From Coriobacteriia bacterium (GTDB lineage: Bacteria; Actinomycetota; Coriobacteriia; WRKU01; WQUG01): DNA of 64,000 nt. Both the position numbers and the translations under genes were made by a program. Below the pieces are notes generated by a model. That model did no database searches. It was given only the letters and a program-made list of their open reading frames with translations, and was not told the DNA's origin. The stretch lies in contig WRBC01000001.1 in NCBI GenBank assembly GCA_009779855.1, positions 168,444 through 232,443 of the forward strand, given 5' to 3'. Position 1 is the first letter of the stretch. Every line of letters starts with the position of its first letter. Below are positions 43,878 through 52,713 of this stretch, piece after piece.

Positions 43878-45386
43878 ATTAATCACGCGCAAGAACATAC
43901 GAACAGACAGGCAGGCTTACAAACAGGGAACCTTTCCAAAAATGCTTTTGAAAAGGTTCTTATTGTAGGTGTTGGCAAAAGTGGTCGGTCGACTGCTCGT
44001 TTTTTACTTGAGCACAGTATTCAACTGGGAATTAGCTCACTTGCCCTAGTAGACTCTGTTTTTTCAGAAGATCTTAAAAATTTCTTTGCGCAGATGCAGC
44101 AGGATTGTCCCACGGGAGTGCAGCTATCTGCTGACTTCGGCGTAAATTCTGTGCCTACAGTAGGCGAGCACTATTATGATGTTTGCATTATTACTCCAGG
44201 ACTTGCCCCGCACACTATACTTGCGCAGTCAGCTTGCGAGCAGTCAGCAGAAGTCATTTCTGAGGTTGAGCTTGCCTACCGTCTATCTCCTCCAGGCTTG
44301 AACTGGGTCGCCATTACGGGAACTAACGGTAAGACAACTACTACTGAATTGGTGCGGGAAGTACTTTCTGCTCAAGAAAATGTTCAGGTTTTTAGCGTAG
44401 GCAATATTGGAACCCCGGCACTAGAGCTACTTGCTTCGGTGCGCCCTGGGGATTTTTTCATTGCAGAGGTCAGTTCGTTTCAAGCAGCACGACTCAGTAC
44501 GTTTAAACCACGTGTGGCCGCATTGCTTAATTTGAGCTCTGATCATCTGGATTGGCACAAGGATATTGCTCGCTACGGGGCAGACAAATGCAGGATTTTT
44601 GCAAACTCAGGCAATGGTGACTTGGTGCTTGTGCCCGAAGAAGACGAATTGCATGAACTGGCGCGTCCCGTAATTGCCGCCGCAGTTCTCGCTGCAGAGA
44701 AGCGTGGCGCATGCGTGAGAAAAATTAGTGCTGACGAGCATTGTTTGCCCTTGGAAAAGCATGAACTTCGCATTCGTGGGGACCATAATATGATGAACGC
44801 CTGCTTCGCAACTGCGATAGGTCACTATTTTGGGGTACCAGATACAGACATTTCTAAGGCACTGAAATCTTTTCAGCCACAGCCACACCGAATGCAGGAG
44901 ATTGGCATTTTTGAAGACGTAATTTATGTCAACGACTCAAAGTCAACCAATCCCGATGCAAGTATTTCTGCACTTAGTGCTTATGCGGGTCTTGAACTTA
45001 CCTTACTTTTGGGTGGACAAAGTAAAGACGTAGACTATCTTGATTTAGTAAGAGCTGCTTTAGTGCGTGCGCAAACAATACTTCTTTTTGGACAGGCAGC
45101 AGTCGGGCTAAAGTCACACTTTGATGCACTTTCTACAGGTAGCACAAGCGACCAGCAGATACTGACATTTGAATCTATGAAAGATGCCGTGCATTTTGCC
45201 TGTAAGAATGCAGCCCCTAAGCAGGTGGTATTGCTCTCCCCAGCAAATGCTTCTTTTGATGAGTTTGATGATTTTGAGCATCGGGGATGCTACTTTACTT
45301 CGCTCGTTAAATCCTTCCATGAGGCAGCGACAAAAGAAGGCACTTGCACTGATTCATATAGTCAAAATTTAGATAGTGTGAGATAA
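43878..45386 (+). CDS. murD: UDP-MurNAc-L-Ala:D-Glu ligase MurD, start codon non-canonical
   Basis: Adds D-glutamate to UDP-MurNAc-L-Ala. The track starts at 44094, but the frame upstream encodes the Rossmann-like N-terminal domain (KVLIVGVGKSGRSTARFLLEH) that MurD needs, so the true start lies before it. Between the mraY stop and this motif the frame contains no ATG, GTG or TTG; ATT at 43878, after GGCGAGAG, is the best candidate. The ATP loop ITGTNGKTTTTELV (near 140-155), NLSSDHLDWH and YVNDSKSTNPDA motifs are intact. The gene is surely real; the start is doubtful. Confidence 0.85.
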   Translation: MNHAQEHTNRQAGLQTGNLSKNAFEKVLIVGVGKSGRSTARFLLEHSIQLGISSLALVDSVFSEDLKNFFAQMQQDCPTGVQLSADFGVNSVPTVGEHYYDVCIITPGLAPHTILAQSACEQSAEVISEVELAYRLSPPGLNWVAITGTNGKTTTTELVREVLSAQENVQVFSVGNIGTPALELLASVRPGDFFIAEVSSFQAARLSTFKPRVAALLNLSSDHLDWHKDIARYGADKCRIFANSGNGDLVLVPEEDELHELARPVIAAAVLAAEKRGACVRKISADEHCLPLEKHELRIRGDHNMMNACFATAIGHYFGVPDTDISKALKSFQPQPHRMQEIGIFEDVIYVNDSKSTNPDASISALSAYAGLELTLLLGGQSKDVDYLDLVRAALVRAQTILLFGQAAVGLKSHFDALSTGSTSDQQILTFESMKDAVHFACKNAAPKQVVLLSPANASFDEFDDFEHRGCYFTSLVKSFHEAATKEGTCTDSYSQNLDSVR

Positions 45387-45391
45387 GTGCG

Positions 45392-47074
45392 ATGGTAGCA
45401 AAAGATCGAAAAAAGAAAACACGAGGCATAATCTCGGGGTTGAACCTTAACGCGAATCTGCCCGAGTGGGGAGGAGGTCCCGCGGCAAGATACCTCATAC
45501 TAATTGCAATTACAATCCTGGTAGGAATTAGTTTGATTATGGCTTTTTCTGCATCAAGTAATGATGCCGTTATTCGTCAGGTGCAGCGTGACTTTGCTTT
45601 ACAAAGTCAGGAGGCTCTGACTCCAGAGCAGGCCATTGAGTTTGAACTTGATTATTATGCGGCACTTGAAGAGGCTCTGGAAGAGGCGCAGACTGGTGCT
45701 GTGGAAACTGCAGATAGAGATGAATCAACAGGCTTCCTGGGGTTCTTGAGTACCCTCTTTAGTTCCGCTTATGCTGCAGGTTTTAGGCATCTGCTTTTCG
45801 CTATAGTTGGCGCAGGCATTGCTATAGCAATAGCACGAGTAGATTACCGAAGGATTGTCCCGTACGCAATTCCTGTTGCCTGGGCACTACTGGCTATGCT
45901 GATTTTTTTGGCTGTTGCAGGGAGGCCAGTACTAGGGTCTGCTCGCTGGATTGACTTCGGTCTTTTCTCTTTCCAGCCTTCAGAGTTTGCTAAACCTGTC
46001 CTGCTGCTTTTGATTGCAGCGTACTGTTCTTGGGCAAAAGATTCTGATGATACAGGGCCTGCGCGACAAAAGGCACAAGCTGCTTTGCCTATATATCGTC
46101 GCGATTGGGTGATGCCAGCAATTCTTATAGGTGGCAGCATGCTTGCTATCTTTGCTTCTCCAGATATTGGCACAGTACTAATTATCGGAGTCGGTCTTTT
46201 TGCAGCTTACGTATTGTCGGGCTGGCCTTGGGGTCGACTCGTGGCGGGACTGGGGGGCTTGGCAGTACTCTTTTTAGGCAGAGTTCTCTTGATGGATGGT
46301 GGTTATCAGCAACGCCGTATCTTTGAGTTTATTACGCGATGGACTGATGGTGTTGCTTCTCATCAGACTTGGCAGGCTGAACTTGCTCTGGGATCAGGGG
46401 GCATTTTAGGTTTAGGTCCTGGACTGTCTCGTCAGAAGTTTCGATATCTGCCAGAAGCTCACAATGACTTCATTATCGCAATCCTAGGCGAGGAGCTTGG
46501 TCTTATCGGGGTATTCCTTGTGTTGATAGCTTTTGTCTTTATTTTGTGGGGTGGGCTACATATTGCATCGCAGGCTAAAGATCGATTAGGTACTGCGATT
46601 GCTGGCAGTGCGACAATCCTTATAGTTTTCCAGGCACTACTTAATATTTTTGCTGTAATTAGTCTAGGCCCTGTTACAGGAAAACCCTTGCCCTTTGTTA
46701 CTTTAGGGGGCTCATCAATGATAAGCACGTTTATGTTGGTGGGTCTTATATTCTCCGTTGCCCGCTACGGGCATCTTACTCCACCAAAAATGCAGCTCGC
46801 TGGCATATTTGATGGCTTGCCGCGACGTGGGGGATCAAGGCATGTAAGTACTAATAACCATGATGACGAGAGTAAGCGGGAAAATAAGCCAGAAGAACAT
46901 GATGGTACAGGAAAACGAAACATAAAAAGGGACATCAAAAGGCGACCAGAAAAAAGAATTAAGCGTAAAGTCACAGAGGAAAAGTTTAAGGAGGTTGACG
47001 ACGATGACGAAGATGATCTTGAGTGGCGGTGGGACAGCAGGACACATTTATCCGGCCCTCGCTCTCGCCGATGA
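45392..47074 (+). CDS. ftsW: Septal peptidoglycan glycosyltransferase FtsW with large first loop
   Basis: SEDS-family polymerase that builds septal glycan with its partner PBP. The core motifs are GRPVLGSARWIDFGLFSFQPSEFAKPVLLL near 180-200 and GLGPGLSRQKFRYLPEAHNDFIIAILGEELG near 350-380. Residues about 57-129, between the first and second helices, form a roughly 70-residue acidic helical extracytoplasmic insertion (ALTPEQAIEFELDYYAALEE), where most FtsW have a short loop. The C-terminus from about 470 is a charged tail rich in Lys/Arg/Asp/Glu. 560 residues. Its end overlaps murG by 71 bases. Confidence 0.92.
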   Translation: MVAKDRKKKTRGIISGLNLNANLPEWGGGPAARYLILIAITILVGISLIMAFSASSNDAVIRQVQRDFALQSQEALTPEQAIEFELDYYAALEEALEEAQTGAVETADRDESTGFLGFLSTLFSSAYAAGFRHLLFAIVGAGIAIAIARVDYRRIVPYAIPVAWALLAMLIFLAVAGRPVLGSARWIDFGLFSFQPSEFAKPVLLLLIAAYCSWAKDSDDTGPARQKAQAALPIYRRDWVMPAILIGGSMLAIFASPDIGTVLIIGVGLFAAYVLSGWPWGRLVAGLGGLAVLFLGRVLLMDGGYQQRRIFEFITRWTDGVASHQTWQAELALGSGGILGLGPGLSRQKFRYLPEAHNDFIIAILGEELGLIGVFLVLIAFVFILWGGLHIASQAKDRLGTAIAGSATILIVFQALLNIFAVISLGPVTGKPLPFVTLGGSSMISTFMLVGLIFSVARYGHLTPPKMQLAGIFDGLPRRGGSRHVSTNNHDDESKRENKPEEHDGTGKRNIKRDIKRRPEKRIKRKVTEEKFKEVDDDDEDDLEWRWDSRTHLSGPRSRR

Positions 47075-48188
47075 GTTGCGCTCTCGTGGCGTGGAGTTGT
47101 CTTTTGTGGGTACGGCTTCGGGTCCGGAGGCTCGACTAGCCTCAGATGCAAATATAGATTTTTCAGCAATATCAACAGCGGGCTTTGATCGTTCAAAACC
47201 TTTAACTTTAATCACCTCTGGAGTAAAGGCGCTGTGGGGTATAAGGCAGGCCTTGTCACTACTGAAAAAGAAGAATCCTTCAGCCGTGGTGTGTTTTGGG
47301 GGCTATGTGAGCGTGCCTGTAGGAATTGCTGCTGCGATGTGCAAAATTCCCCTTGTTGTACATGAGCAAAACTCTCACATAGGAATGACGAATCGCTTGC
47401 TTGCAGCTAGTGCTAATTATGTAGCTCTAACGTACCCAGAAACTGCTGGCCTACCAAAAGACATGAAGGCTGTTTGCGAATTCGTTGGGAATCCTGTAAG
47501 GCAGTCTATTCACAGTGCTGATGGCACCCGTGCTCGTGCAGAGCTGAATATTCCAGATACTGCGCAGGTCCTCTTAGTATTTGGTGGTAGTAGGGGAGCA
47601 CGAAAAATCAATCAAGCCACTGTTCTAGCCGCTCAGCACTTGCTTATGGAACGCCCTGACCTTCATATCATTCACGGTACGGGAAACCTTGAATATGATG
47701 CCGTTATAAAAGGCCTTGAAAAGTTTTTCGAGACCTGTCCTGAACTGGAGCCACGCTATCACGTATTACCCTATATTGAGAAGATGGGCGATATTATGAA
47801 GGGTGCAGATCTTGTGGTCGCACGTGCAGGAGCCACCTCTATCGCTGAACTTACTGTACTGGGTAAGCCATCTGTACTTATTCCGTATCCGTATGCAACT
47901 GATGACCACCAGACAACTAATGCACAAGCACTTGTTAATCTGGGTGGTGCTAGACTTATTGCGGATAAACAGCTATTAGAGGGGTATGACCCAGAAGCAG
48001 AAGGTGTAGATTACACCTCAGGAACCAATGGGGAGAATGACTCAGTTTTCACGAGTACTCTCTTAGAATTGACGGGAGATGCGCAGCTGCGTGCTGTGAT
48101 GGCGGCTCATGCCGTAGAATTGGGTAAACCTGATGCAGCCAAAAGGTTAGCTGATGCAATTGTAGAGCTAGTTAACAAAGAGAAGTAA
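47004..48188 (+). CDS. murG: UDP-GlcNAc:lipid I transferase MurG
   Basis: Adds GlcNAc to lipid I, giving lipid II, at the inner membrane face. The glycine-rich loop SGGGTAGHIYPALALADEL starts at residue 6. Other motifs: CFGGYVSVPVGIAA, HEQNSHIGMTNRLL, LLVFGGSRGARKIN, and ARAGATSIAELTVLGKPSVLIPYPYATDDHQTTNA. AAGGAGG sits ten bases before ATG 47004, so I prefer it to the TTG at 46995. 394 residues. The 71-base overlap with ftsW is unusually long. Confidence 0.96.
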   Translation: MTKMILSGGGTAGHIYPALALADELRSRGVELSFVGTASGPEARLASDANIDFSAISTAGFDRSKPLTLITSGVKALWGIRQALSLLKKKNPSAVVCFGGYVSVPVGIAAAMCKIPLVVHEQNSHIGMTNRLLAASANYVALTYPETAGLPKDMKAVCEFVGNPVRQSIHSADGTRARAELNIPDTAQVLLVFGGSRGARKINQATVLAAQHLLMERPDLHIIHGTGNLEYDAVIKGLEKFFETCPELEPRYHVLPYIEKMGDIMKGADLVVARAGATSIAELTVLGKPSVLIPYPYATDDHQTTNAQALVNLGGARLIADKQLLEGYDPEAEGVDYTSGTNGENDSVFTSTLLELTGDAQLRAVMAAHAVELGKPDAAKRLADAIVELVNKEK

Positions 48189-48225
48189 GCAATTACTCAT
48201 CTTAATGATTAAATGCAGGTGAAGA

Positions 48226-49677
48226 ATGAAAAAAAATTCAGATAATACGTCTGTGTATGCCCACTTTATTGGGGTGGGCGGTGCTGGCATGAGTGCTCTT
48301 GCCCTTGTGTTGTTGCAGCGCGGAATTAAAATTACCGGTTCAGACCTGAAGGAGAGCCGCTACACACGCACGCTTCAAGCTGCGGGTATGGAGGTTTTCA
48401 TAGGTCATGACGCTGCCAATGTGGGTAATCCAGAGGTGGTAGTTATTTCTACTGCAATTCCAGAAGAGAAAAATCCAGAGCTAAAAGAAGCACGTCGCAG
48501 GAATCTGCCCGTATGGAAAAGGGCTCAGATGCTTGCTGAGATCACCAAAGGCATTACAACTGTCGCTGTTGCTGGAACTCATGGAAAAACCTCAACAAGC
48601 TCTATGCTCGCCAATACATTGGAGGTGCTGGGCAAGGATCCTGGGTTTTGTATTGGAGGAGAGGTAGATGCCTTTTCTGCAAATGCCCGTGAAGGTTCTG
48701 GTGAATTGCACGTAGTAGAGGCTGACGAGAGTGATGGTTCTTTTGTGTGGTTGTCGCCACAGATTGCTATTATTACCAACCTTGAGCCTGAGCATGTTGA
48801 CCATTATGATTCTTACGATCAACTAGAGCAGGTCTTTGCAGACTTTATGAGCCGCGTCAATGATGATGGACTTCTTGTCGTCTGCGGGGACGATAAAGAG
48901 CTAATTGAGCTGAGTGAAGCATCAAACAAAAAAATGCTGACTTACGGGGCAGGGCCCAATTGCGATATTCGTTATTCGAATATCAAACCCTTTACAGGTA
49001 AAGCAGGTTCAGATTTTACGATTGAGTACCAAGGATGCCTTTATCCTGCAAGTATTACCCTGCCAGGCGAGCACATGGTATCCAACGCGACAGCAGTTTT
49101 TGCAGCTACTGTTAGCCTGGGTATTGATCCTTTTGAAGCAGCTGCCGCACTGGGGAGCTTTCAGGGTGTCCGTCGCCGTTTTGAATTTCTTGGGGAATGG
49201 GATGGTGTTAGCATCGTAGATGACTATGGTCATCATCCTACCGAAATCGCAGTGACTCTTAGGGGAGCAAAGGATCTGGGCTACAAGCGTACTGTCGTTG
49301 TTTTTCAACCACACAGATATAGTCGAACCCAAGCTTTCGAGCGAGAATTTGGATCTGCCTTTGATAGTGCAGATGTGATTATCCTCACTGATATCTTTAG
49401 TAGTGGAGAAACTCCTATTCCTGGGGTTTCAGGACGTACGGTAGTGAACTCAATACTCAATTATGATCCTGACGCGCAGGTTGTCTGGCTACCGCGCAAG
49501 CAGAGCCTGCCAGACTATTTGTGCAGTCATACAAGACCAGGTGACTTGCTTATTACTATGGGGGCCGGAGACGTAACAGGGGTCGGTCCAGAATTTGTGC
49601 GTGAGCAAAAAGAGCGAAAAGCGCGCAGTAAAGACTTTACTGACATTAACCTAGCCAGTAGCTCTGTAGCTGGCTAA
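48226..49677 (+). CDS. murC: UDP-MurNAc:L-alanine ligase MurC
   Basis: First ligase of the stem peptide. GVGGAGMSALALVLLQRG near residue 13, ATP loop VAVAGTHGKTSTSSML near 115, EADESDGSFVWLSPQ, and EPEHVDHYDS are intact. C-terminal motifs include DDYGHHPTEI and FQPHRYSRTQAF. 483 residues. Order murG-murC-ftsQ matches Gram-positive dcw clusters. Confidence 0.97.
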   Translation: MKKNSDNTSVYAHFIGVGGAGMSALALVLLQRGIKITGSDLKESRYTRTLQAAGMEVFIGHDAANVGNPEVVVISTAIPEEKNPELKEARRRNLPVWKRAQMLAEITKGITTVAVAGTHGKTSTSSMLANTLEVLGKDPGFCIGGEVDAFSANAREGSGELHVVEADESDGSFVWLSPQIAIITNLEPEHVDHYDSYDQLEQVFADFMSRVNDDGLLVVCGDDKELIELSEASNKKMLTYGAGPNCDIRYSNIKPFTGKAGSDFTIEYQGCLYPASITLPGEHMVSNATAVFAATVSLGIDPFEAAAALGSFQGVRRRFEFLGEWDGVSIVDDYGHHPTEIAVTLRGAKDLGYKRTVVVFQPHRYSRTQAFEREFGSAFDSADVIILTDIFSSGETPIPGVSGRTVVNSILNYDPDAQVVWLPRKQSLPDYLCSHTRPGDLLITMGAGDVTGVGPEFVREQKERKARSKDFTDINLASSSVAG

Positions 49678-49686
49678 GAGGTAGTC

Positions 49687-51039
49687 ATGTCACGCTATGG
49701 CAAAAAAAGAAAGCCGTACGAACAGGCGTCGCATAAGCAGGCTGGAAGTGGCAGGCTAAGCAACCAGGACAGCCGCGACCGTTTGCGGGAAAGCAGGGCT
49801 GCCAACAAAGAGCCTTATCATGAGACTGCTGCAGAGAGGGTTGACAGAAGGCGTGGTGCCGAAAGGTCTTCGCACGCTCAGCCAGAACTTCGCTTACGCG
49901 CCCCAAAAAGAAAACGAGAGTACAGTGAGCGAATTGATGCGCAGCATCAATTCGCAAGCGACGCGAATCGCAGCCGAAGACAGCGAACATCAGCCGAGTC
50001 TAACTATGAAGCTAGGAGCAGAGCAGCGGAGAGGGAGCGTGCTGCAGGAAGACCTGTTAGACGCTCTAAGTCAGGATTAAATTCAACACCTAGGATCGCA
50101 AAGCGTTCACTTTCACACAAGAGCACAGATCCCTTAGCAAGAACGGGGGATTCTGGACGAGTCGAAACACAAAGGAAGGCACTTCCTAACAAAAAATCTG
50201 GACCTGTCAAGAAGACCAAGGAGCAGAGGGAAGTAAACCGTAAGCAGCGCGCGCGAAGGAGTGAGCAGCGATTACGAATACTAAAAGTGGTCGGATTGTT
50301 TATCTGTGCTATTGCCGTCTTAGGATTGCTTAGTTGGGGTGGTTTCGCTCTGGCTAATTCAGGCCTCTTTTATCCAGATGACATACAAATACAAGGTGCG
50401 CGTTTTCTAGATACTGAAACTATTGAAGATATTGCTCAGATTGACCTTGCCAGCTCTGTTATTACAATGGACACTTCAGAGGTTGAAGATCGTCTCAGAT
50501 CCAATCCCTGGATTGCACAGGCGACAGTCTCAACTCATTTTCCTAGTGGGGTAACTATAGAAATATCAGAACGTACGCCCGCAGTAAAGGTTGAGACAGG
50601 TGAGGTCAATTGGGTAGCCTCAAGTGATGGTAGATGGTTAGGCATGATGAGGCAGGATGGCACGAGCATAACTGATCCGACTGATACGGTGGATGATGTT
50701 GATGCGAGTGACCTTAGTATTATCCCTGTGACGGGAATTATAGAGATTGACACTGGGTGGGGAGAGCAAGTCACAAATGAGTCCTTGCTTAATGTGCTTG
50801 AGCACTTGCGCGGCCTAGACTCACAGATAGTTTCTCGTGTTCTTCGCGCTTCTGCTCCAGAGGTAGGCAGGACATCCCTTTTCACTATTGATGAGGTAGA
50901 ACTAGATGTAGGAAGGGCAGATAACCTTGCCGATAAAAGTACGATTATCCTAGGAATCCTTGAGGAGCATGGTGATAACGTAGTCCTTATTAATGTGAGA
51001 AGCATAGACCATCCAACCTGGCGCGGATTGTCTCGTTAA
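49687..51039 (+). CDS. ftsQ: FtsQ/DivIB cell division protein with long basic N-terminus
   Basis: Division protein bridging cytoplasmic and external parts of the divisome. Residues 1-200 are a very basic, low-complexity cytoplasmic region (many RR/KR, e.g. RKQRARRSEQRLR). One membrane helix lies at about 203-225. It is followed by the POTRA domain (FYPDDIQIQGARFLDTETIEDI) and the FtsQ domain (RLRSNPWIAQATVSTHFPSGVTIEISERTPAVKVE). 450 residues, of which the N-terminal tail is about twice the usual size. It follows murC by nine bases. Confidence 0.92.
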   Translation: MSRYGKKRKPYEQASHKQAGSGRLSNQDSRDRLRESRAANKEPYHETAAERVDRRRGAERSSHAQPELRLRAPKRKREYSERIDAQHQFASDANRSRRQRTSAESNYEARSRAAERERAAGRPVRRSKSGLNSTPRIAKRSLSHKSTDPLARTGDSGRVETQRKALPNKKSGPVKKTKEQREVNRKQRARRSEQRLRILKVVGLFICAIAVLGLLSWGGFALANSGLFYPDDIQIQGARFLDTETIEDIAQIDLASSVITMDTSEVEDRLRSNPWIAQATVSTHFPSGVTIEISERTPAVKVETGEVNWVASSDGRWLGMMRQDGTSITDPTDTVDDVDASDLSIIPVTGIIEIDTGWGEQVTNESLLNVLEHLRGLDSQIVSRVLRASAPEVGRTSLFTIDEVELDVGRADNLADKSTIILGILEEHGDNVVLINVRSIDHPTWRGLSR

Positions 51040-51155
51040 TCATTTGATAGGCGAGATGATTACAACATAACAGCAACGAATTGTAATGAAATTAACGATG
51101 GATACACCCTGTAAGCTGGTATTTGTTAAAACATTAAAGTAAAACTTTAGACTTT

Positions 51156-51198
51156 TTGCAATTCACTGCTTGAACCTTTAATGTAGTAGTGAGATTAT
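51156..51198 (+). promoter_or_regulatory. Possible ftsZ promoters
   Basis: Two overlapping candidates: TTGCAA-17-TAATGT (51156-51184) and TTGAAC-17-GATTAT (51170-51198). The 241-base gap before ftsZ is AT-rich and also has the direct repeat TTAGACTTT at about 51147 and 51238. Separate promoters for ftsZ are common. Confidence 0.4.
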
Positions 51199-51280
51199 TC
51201 GCTGTTATGACTACACCCTTAACTTAAACTTGAACGTTAGACTTTAGGCGTTAGCCAAACCGAAAGGCGGTAGTAAAGAT

Positions 51281-52399
51281 ATGTTGGATACAGGTGCGAA
51301 TTACCTAGCAGTCATTAAGGTTGTTGGTATTGGTGGCGGAGGTACCAATGCGGTCAATCGCATGATTGAGGCTGGGGTAAAGGGCGTTGAGTTTATTGCC
51401 ATTAACACTGATGCTCAGGCACTCCTCATGTCAGACGCAGATTACAAGGTACATATTGGGGTGAACCTCACTAAGGGTCTTGGCGCAGGTGCAGTTCCTG
51501 ATATTGGAGCGCAGGCTGCAGAAGAAAATAGAGCAGAGATTCGTGAAGCCCTACAGGGTGCAGATATGGTCTTTATCACAGCAGGCGAGGGCGGTGGTAC
51601 AGGAACTGGGGCAGCCCCCGTTGTCGCAGAGATTGCCCGTGAAGAAATTGGTGCACTGACTGTTGCGGTAGTTACACGCCCCTTCTCGTTTGAAGGAAAC
51701 AAGCGCAAAAAGCAAGCTGAAGAGGGCATCCAGAGATTGATGGAAAAAGTAGATACCCTTATTGTTATCCCTAATGATAGGCTGCTGCAGGTTGCAGAGA
51801 AAAAGACATCTATGCTGGATGCTTTTCGTTATGCAGATGATGTTTTGCGACAGGGAACTCAGGGCATCACTGACCTTATTACCGTTCCAGGCCTGATTAA
51901 TCTTGACTTTGCAGACGTTAGAACTGTTATGGAAGATAAAGGATCGGCACTTATGGGCATCGGTCTTGCAAGTGGGGATAATCGTGCGGTAGACGCTGCA
52001 ACAGCAGCGATTTCAAGCCCGCTACTTGAAGCTTCTATCCAGGGCGCAGATGGCTTGCTACTCTCACTGGCTGGTGGCAGTGATCTGGGTATGCTAGAGG
52101 CCAATGAAGCTGCAGAGATTGTAGCCAATGCCGCGGCACCTGAAGCCAACATTATCTTTGGTACAGTGATTGATGATTCGTTGGGTGACCAGATTAGGGT
52201 TACCGTAATTGCGACAGGTTTTGCTGGAGGCCAAAAGAAAAAGCCTTCAGAGACTATGGGAATTGAAAGCATCATGAGCGGCGCAGGCGAAGACTCAGAA
52301 GCAACAGGTCATATCCCTAAGTTTGAGCCACTGGGTAGCCCTTCTGCTGGAGATGACGATGACATAGATATACCAGACTTCTTGAAAAGAAGATTCTAA
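51281..52399 (+). CDS. ftsZ: Cell division protein FtsZ
   Basis: Tubulin-like GTPase forming the division ring. [20 protein letters not shown] at residues 14-33, the tubulin signature [18 protein letters not shown] near 100 and [11 protein letters not shown] near 205 are standard. The C-terminal end [14 protein letters not shown] is the conserved tail that binds partners such as SepF. 372 residues; the linker is short. GAAAGGCGG precedes the ATG. No ftsA or sepF is adjacent. Confidence 0.98.
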   Translation: MLDTGANYLAVIKVVGIGGGGTNAVNRMIEAGVKGVEFIAINTDAQALLMSDADYKVHIGVNLTKGLGAGAVPDIGAQAAEENRAEIREALQGADMVFITAGEGGGTGTGAAPVVAEIAREEIGALTVAVVTRPFSFEGNKRKKQAEEGIQRLMEKVDTLIVIPNDRLLQVAEKKTSMLDAFRYADDVLRQGTQGITDLITVPGLINLDFADVRTVMEDKGSALMGIGLASGDNRAVDAATAAISSPLLEASIQGADGLLLSLAGGSDLGMLEANEAAEIVANAAAPEANIIFGTVIDDSLGDQIRVTVIATGFAGGQKKKPSETMGIESIMSGAGEDSEATGHIPKFEPLGSPSAGDDDDIDIPDFLKRRF

Positions 52400-52430
52400 A
52401 GTTTGTGCTTGCATAAGTTGGCGTAAAATA

Positions 52431-52464
52431 AAGGGATGGGCTACTAGGTGGCTCGTCCCTTTTG
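52431..52464 (+). terminator. Terminator after ftsZ
   Basis: AAGGGA / TCCCTT stem with an inner GGGC/GCTC pairing, followed by TTTT. It closes the dcw cluster. Confidence 0.75.
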
Positions 52465-52713
52465 AATTGCAGTTTAAGCGCGTCTATCATTAGGCTGCTG
52501 TGACCATACCTCTTGCACTATTCACCCCCTTCATAATTACCATTCAACGGAAAAGAAACAATGCACTGATTAAGCCTTGTATTCCTTGTGCTAACTTTGA
52601 GTCCAAGTTGCCAGAAACCAAGCACTTGAAACAGTACTTTTTCTGGTGGACTCATTTGTTTCTTAGGAAGTGCTCGGTAAGTTAAGTAAGGAAAACGAAG
52701 GAAGGTAGAAGAG
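52465..52713 (+). promoter_or_regulatory. livJ leader region
   Basis: A 249-base non-coding gap. TTGCAC (52512) with TAATTA 15 bases on is a weak promoter candidate. AGCACTT (52621) and AAGTGCT (52668) are 7-bp inverted arms around about 40 bases just before the ribosome-binding site GAAGGAAGG. Nothing else is recognised; the small ORFs called on both strands here have no support. Confidence 0.4.

Noticed and set aside
44094-44096. Track start of MurD at 44094
   Set aside because: It would delete the N-terminal Rossmann motif VGVGKSG that is encoded in frame just upstream.
49685-49990. Minus-strand 101-residue ORF over the start of ftsQ
   Set aside because: Shadow of the basic low-complexity FtsQ N-terminus; the + frame continues into a clear POTRA/FtsQ domain.
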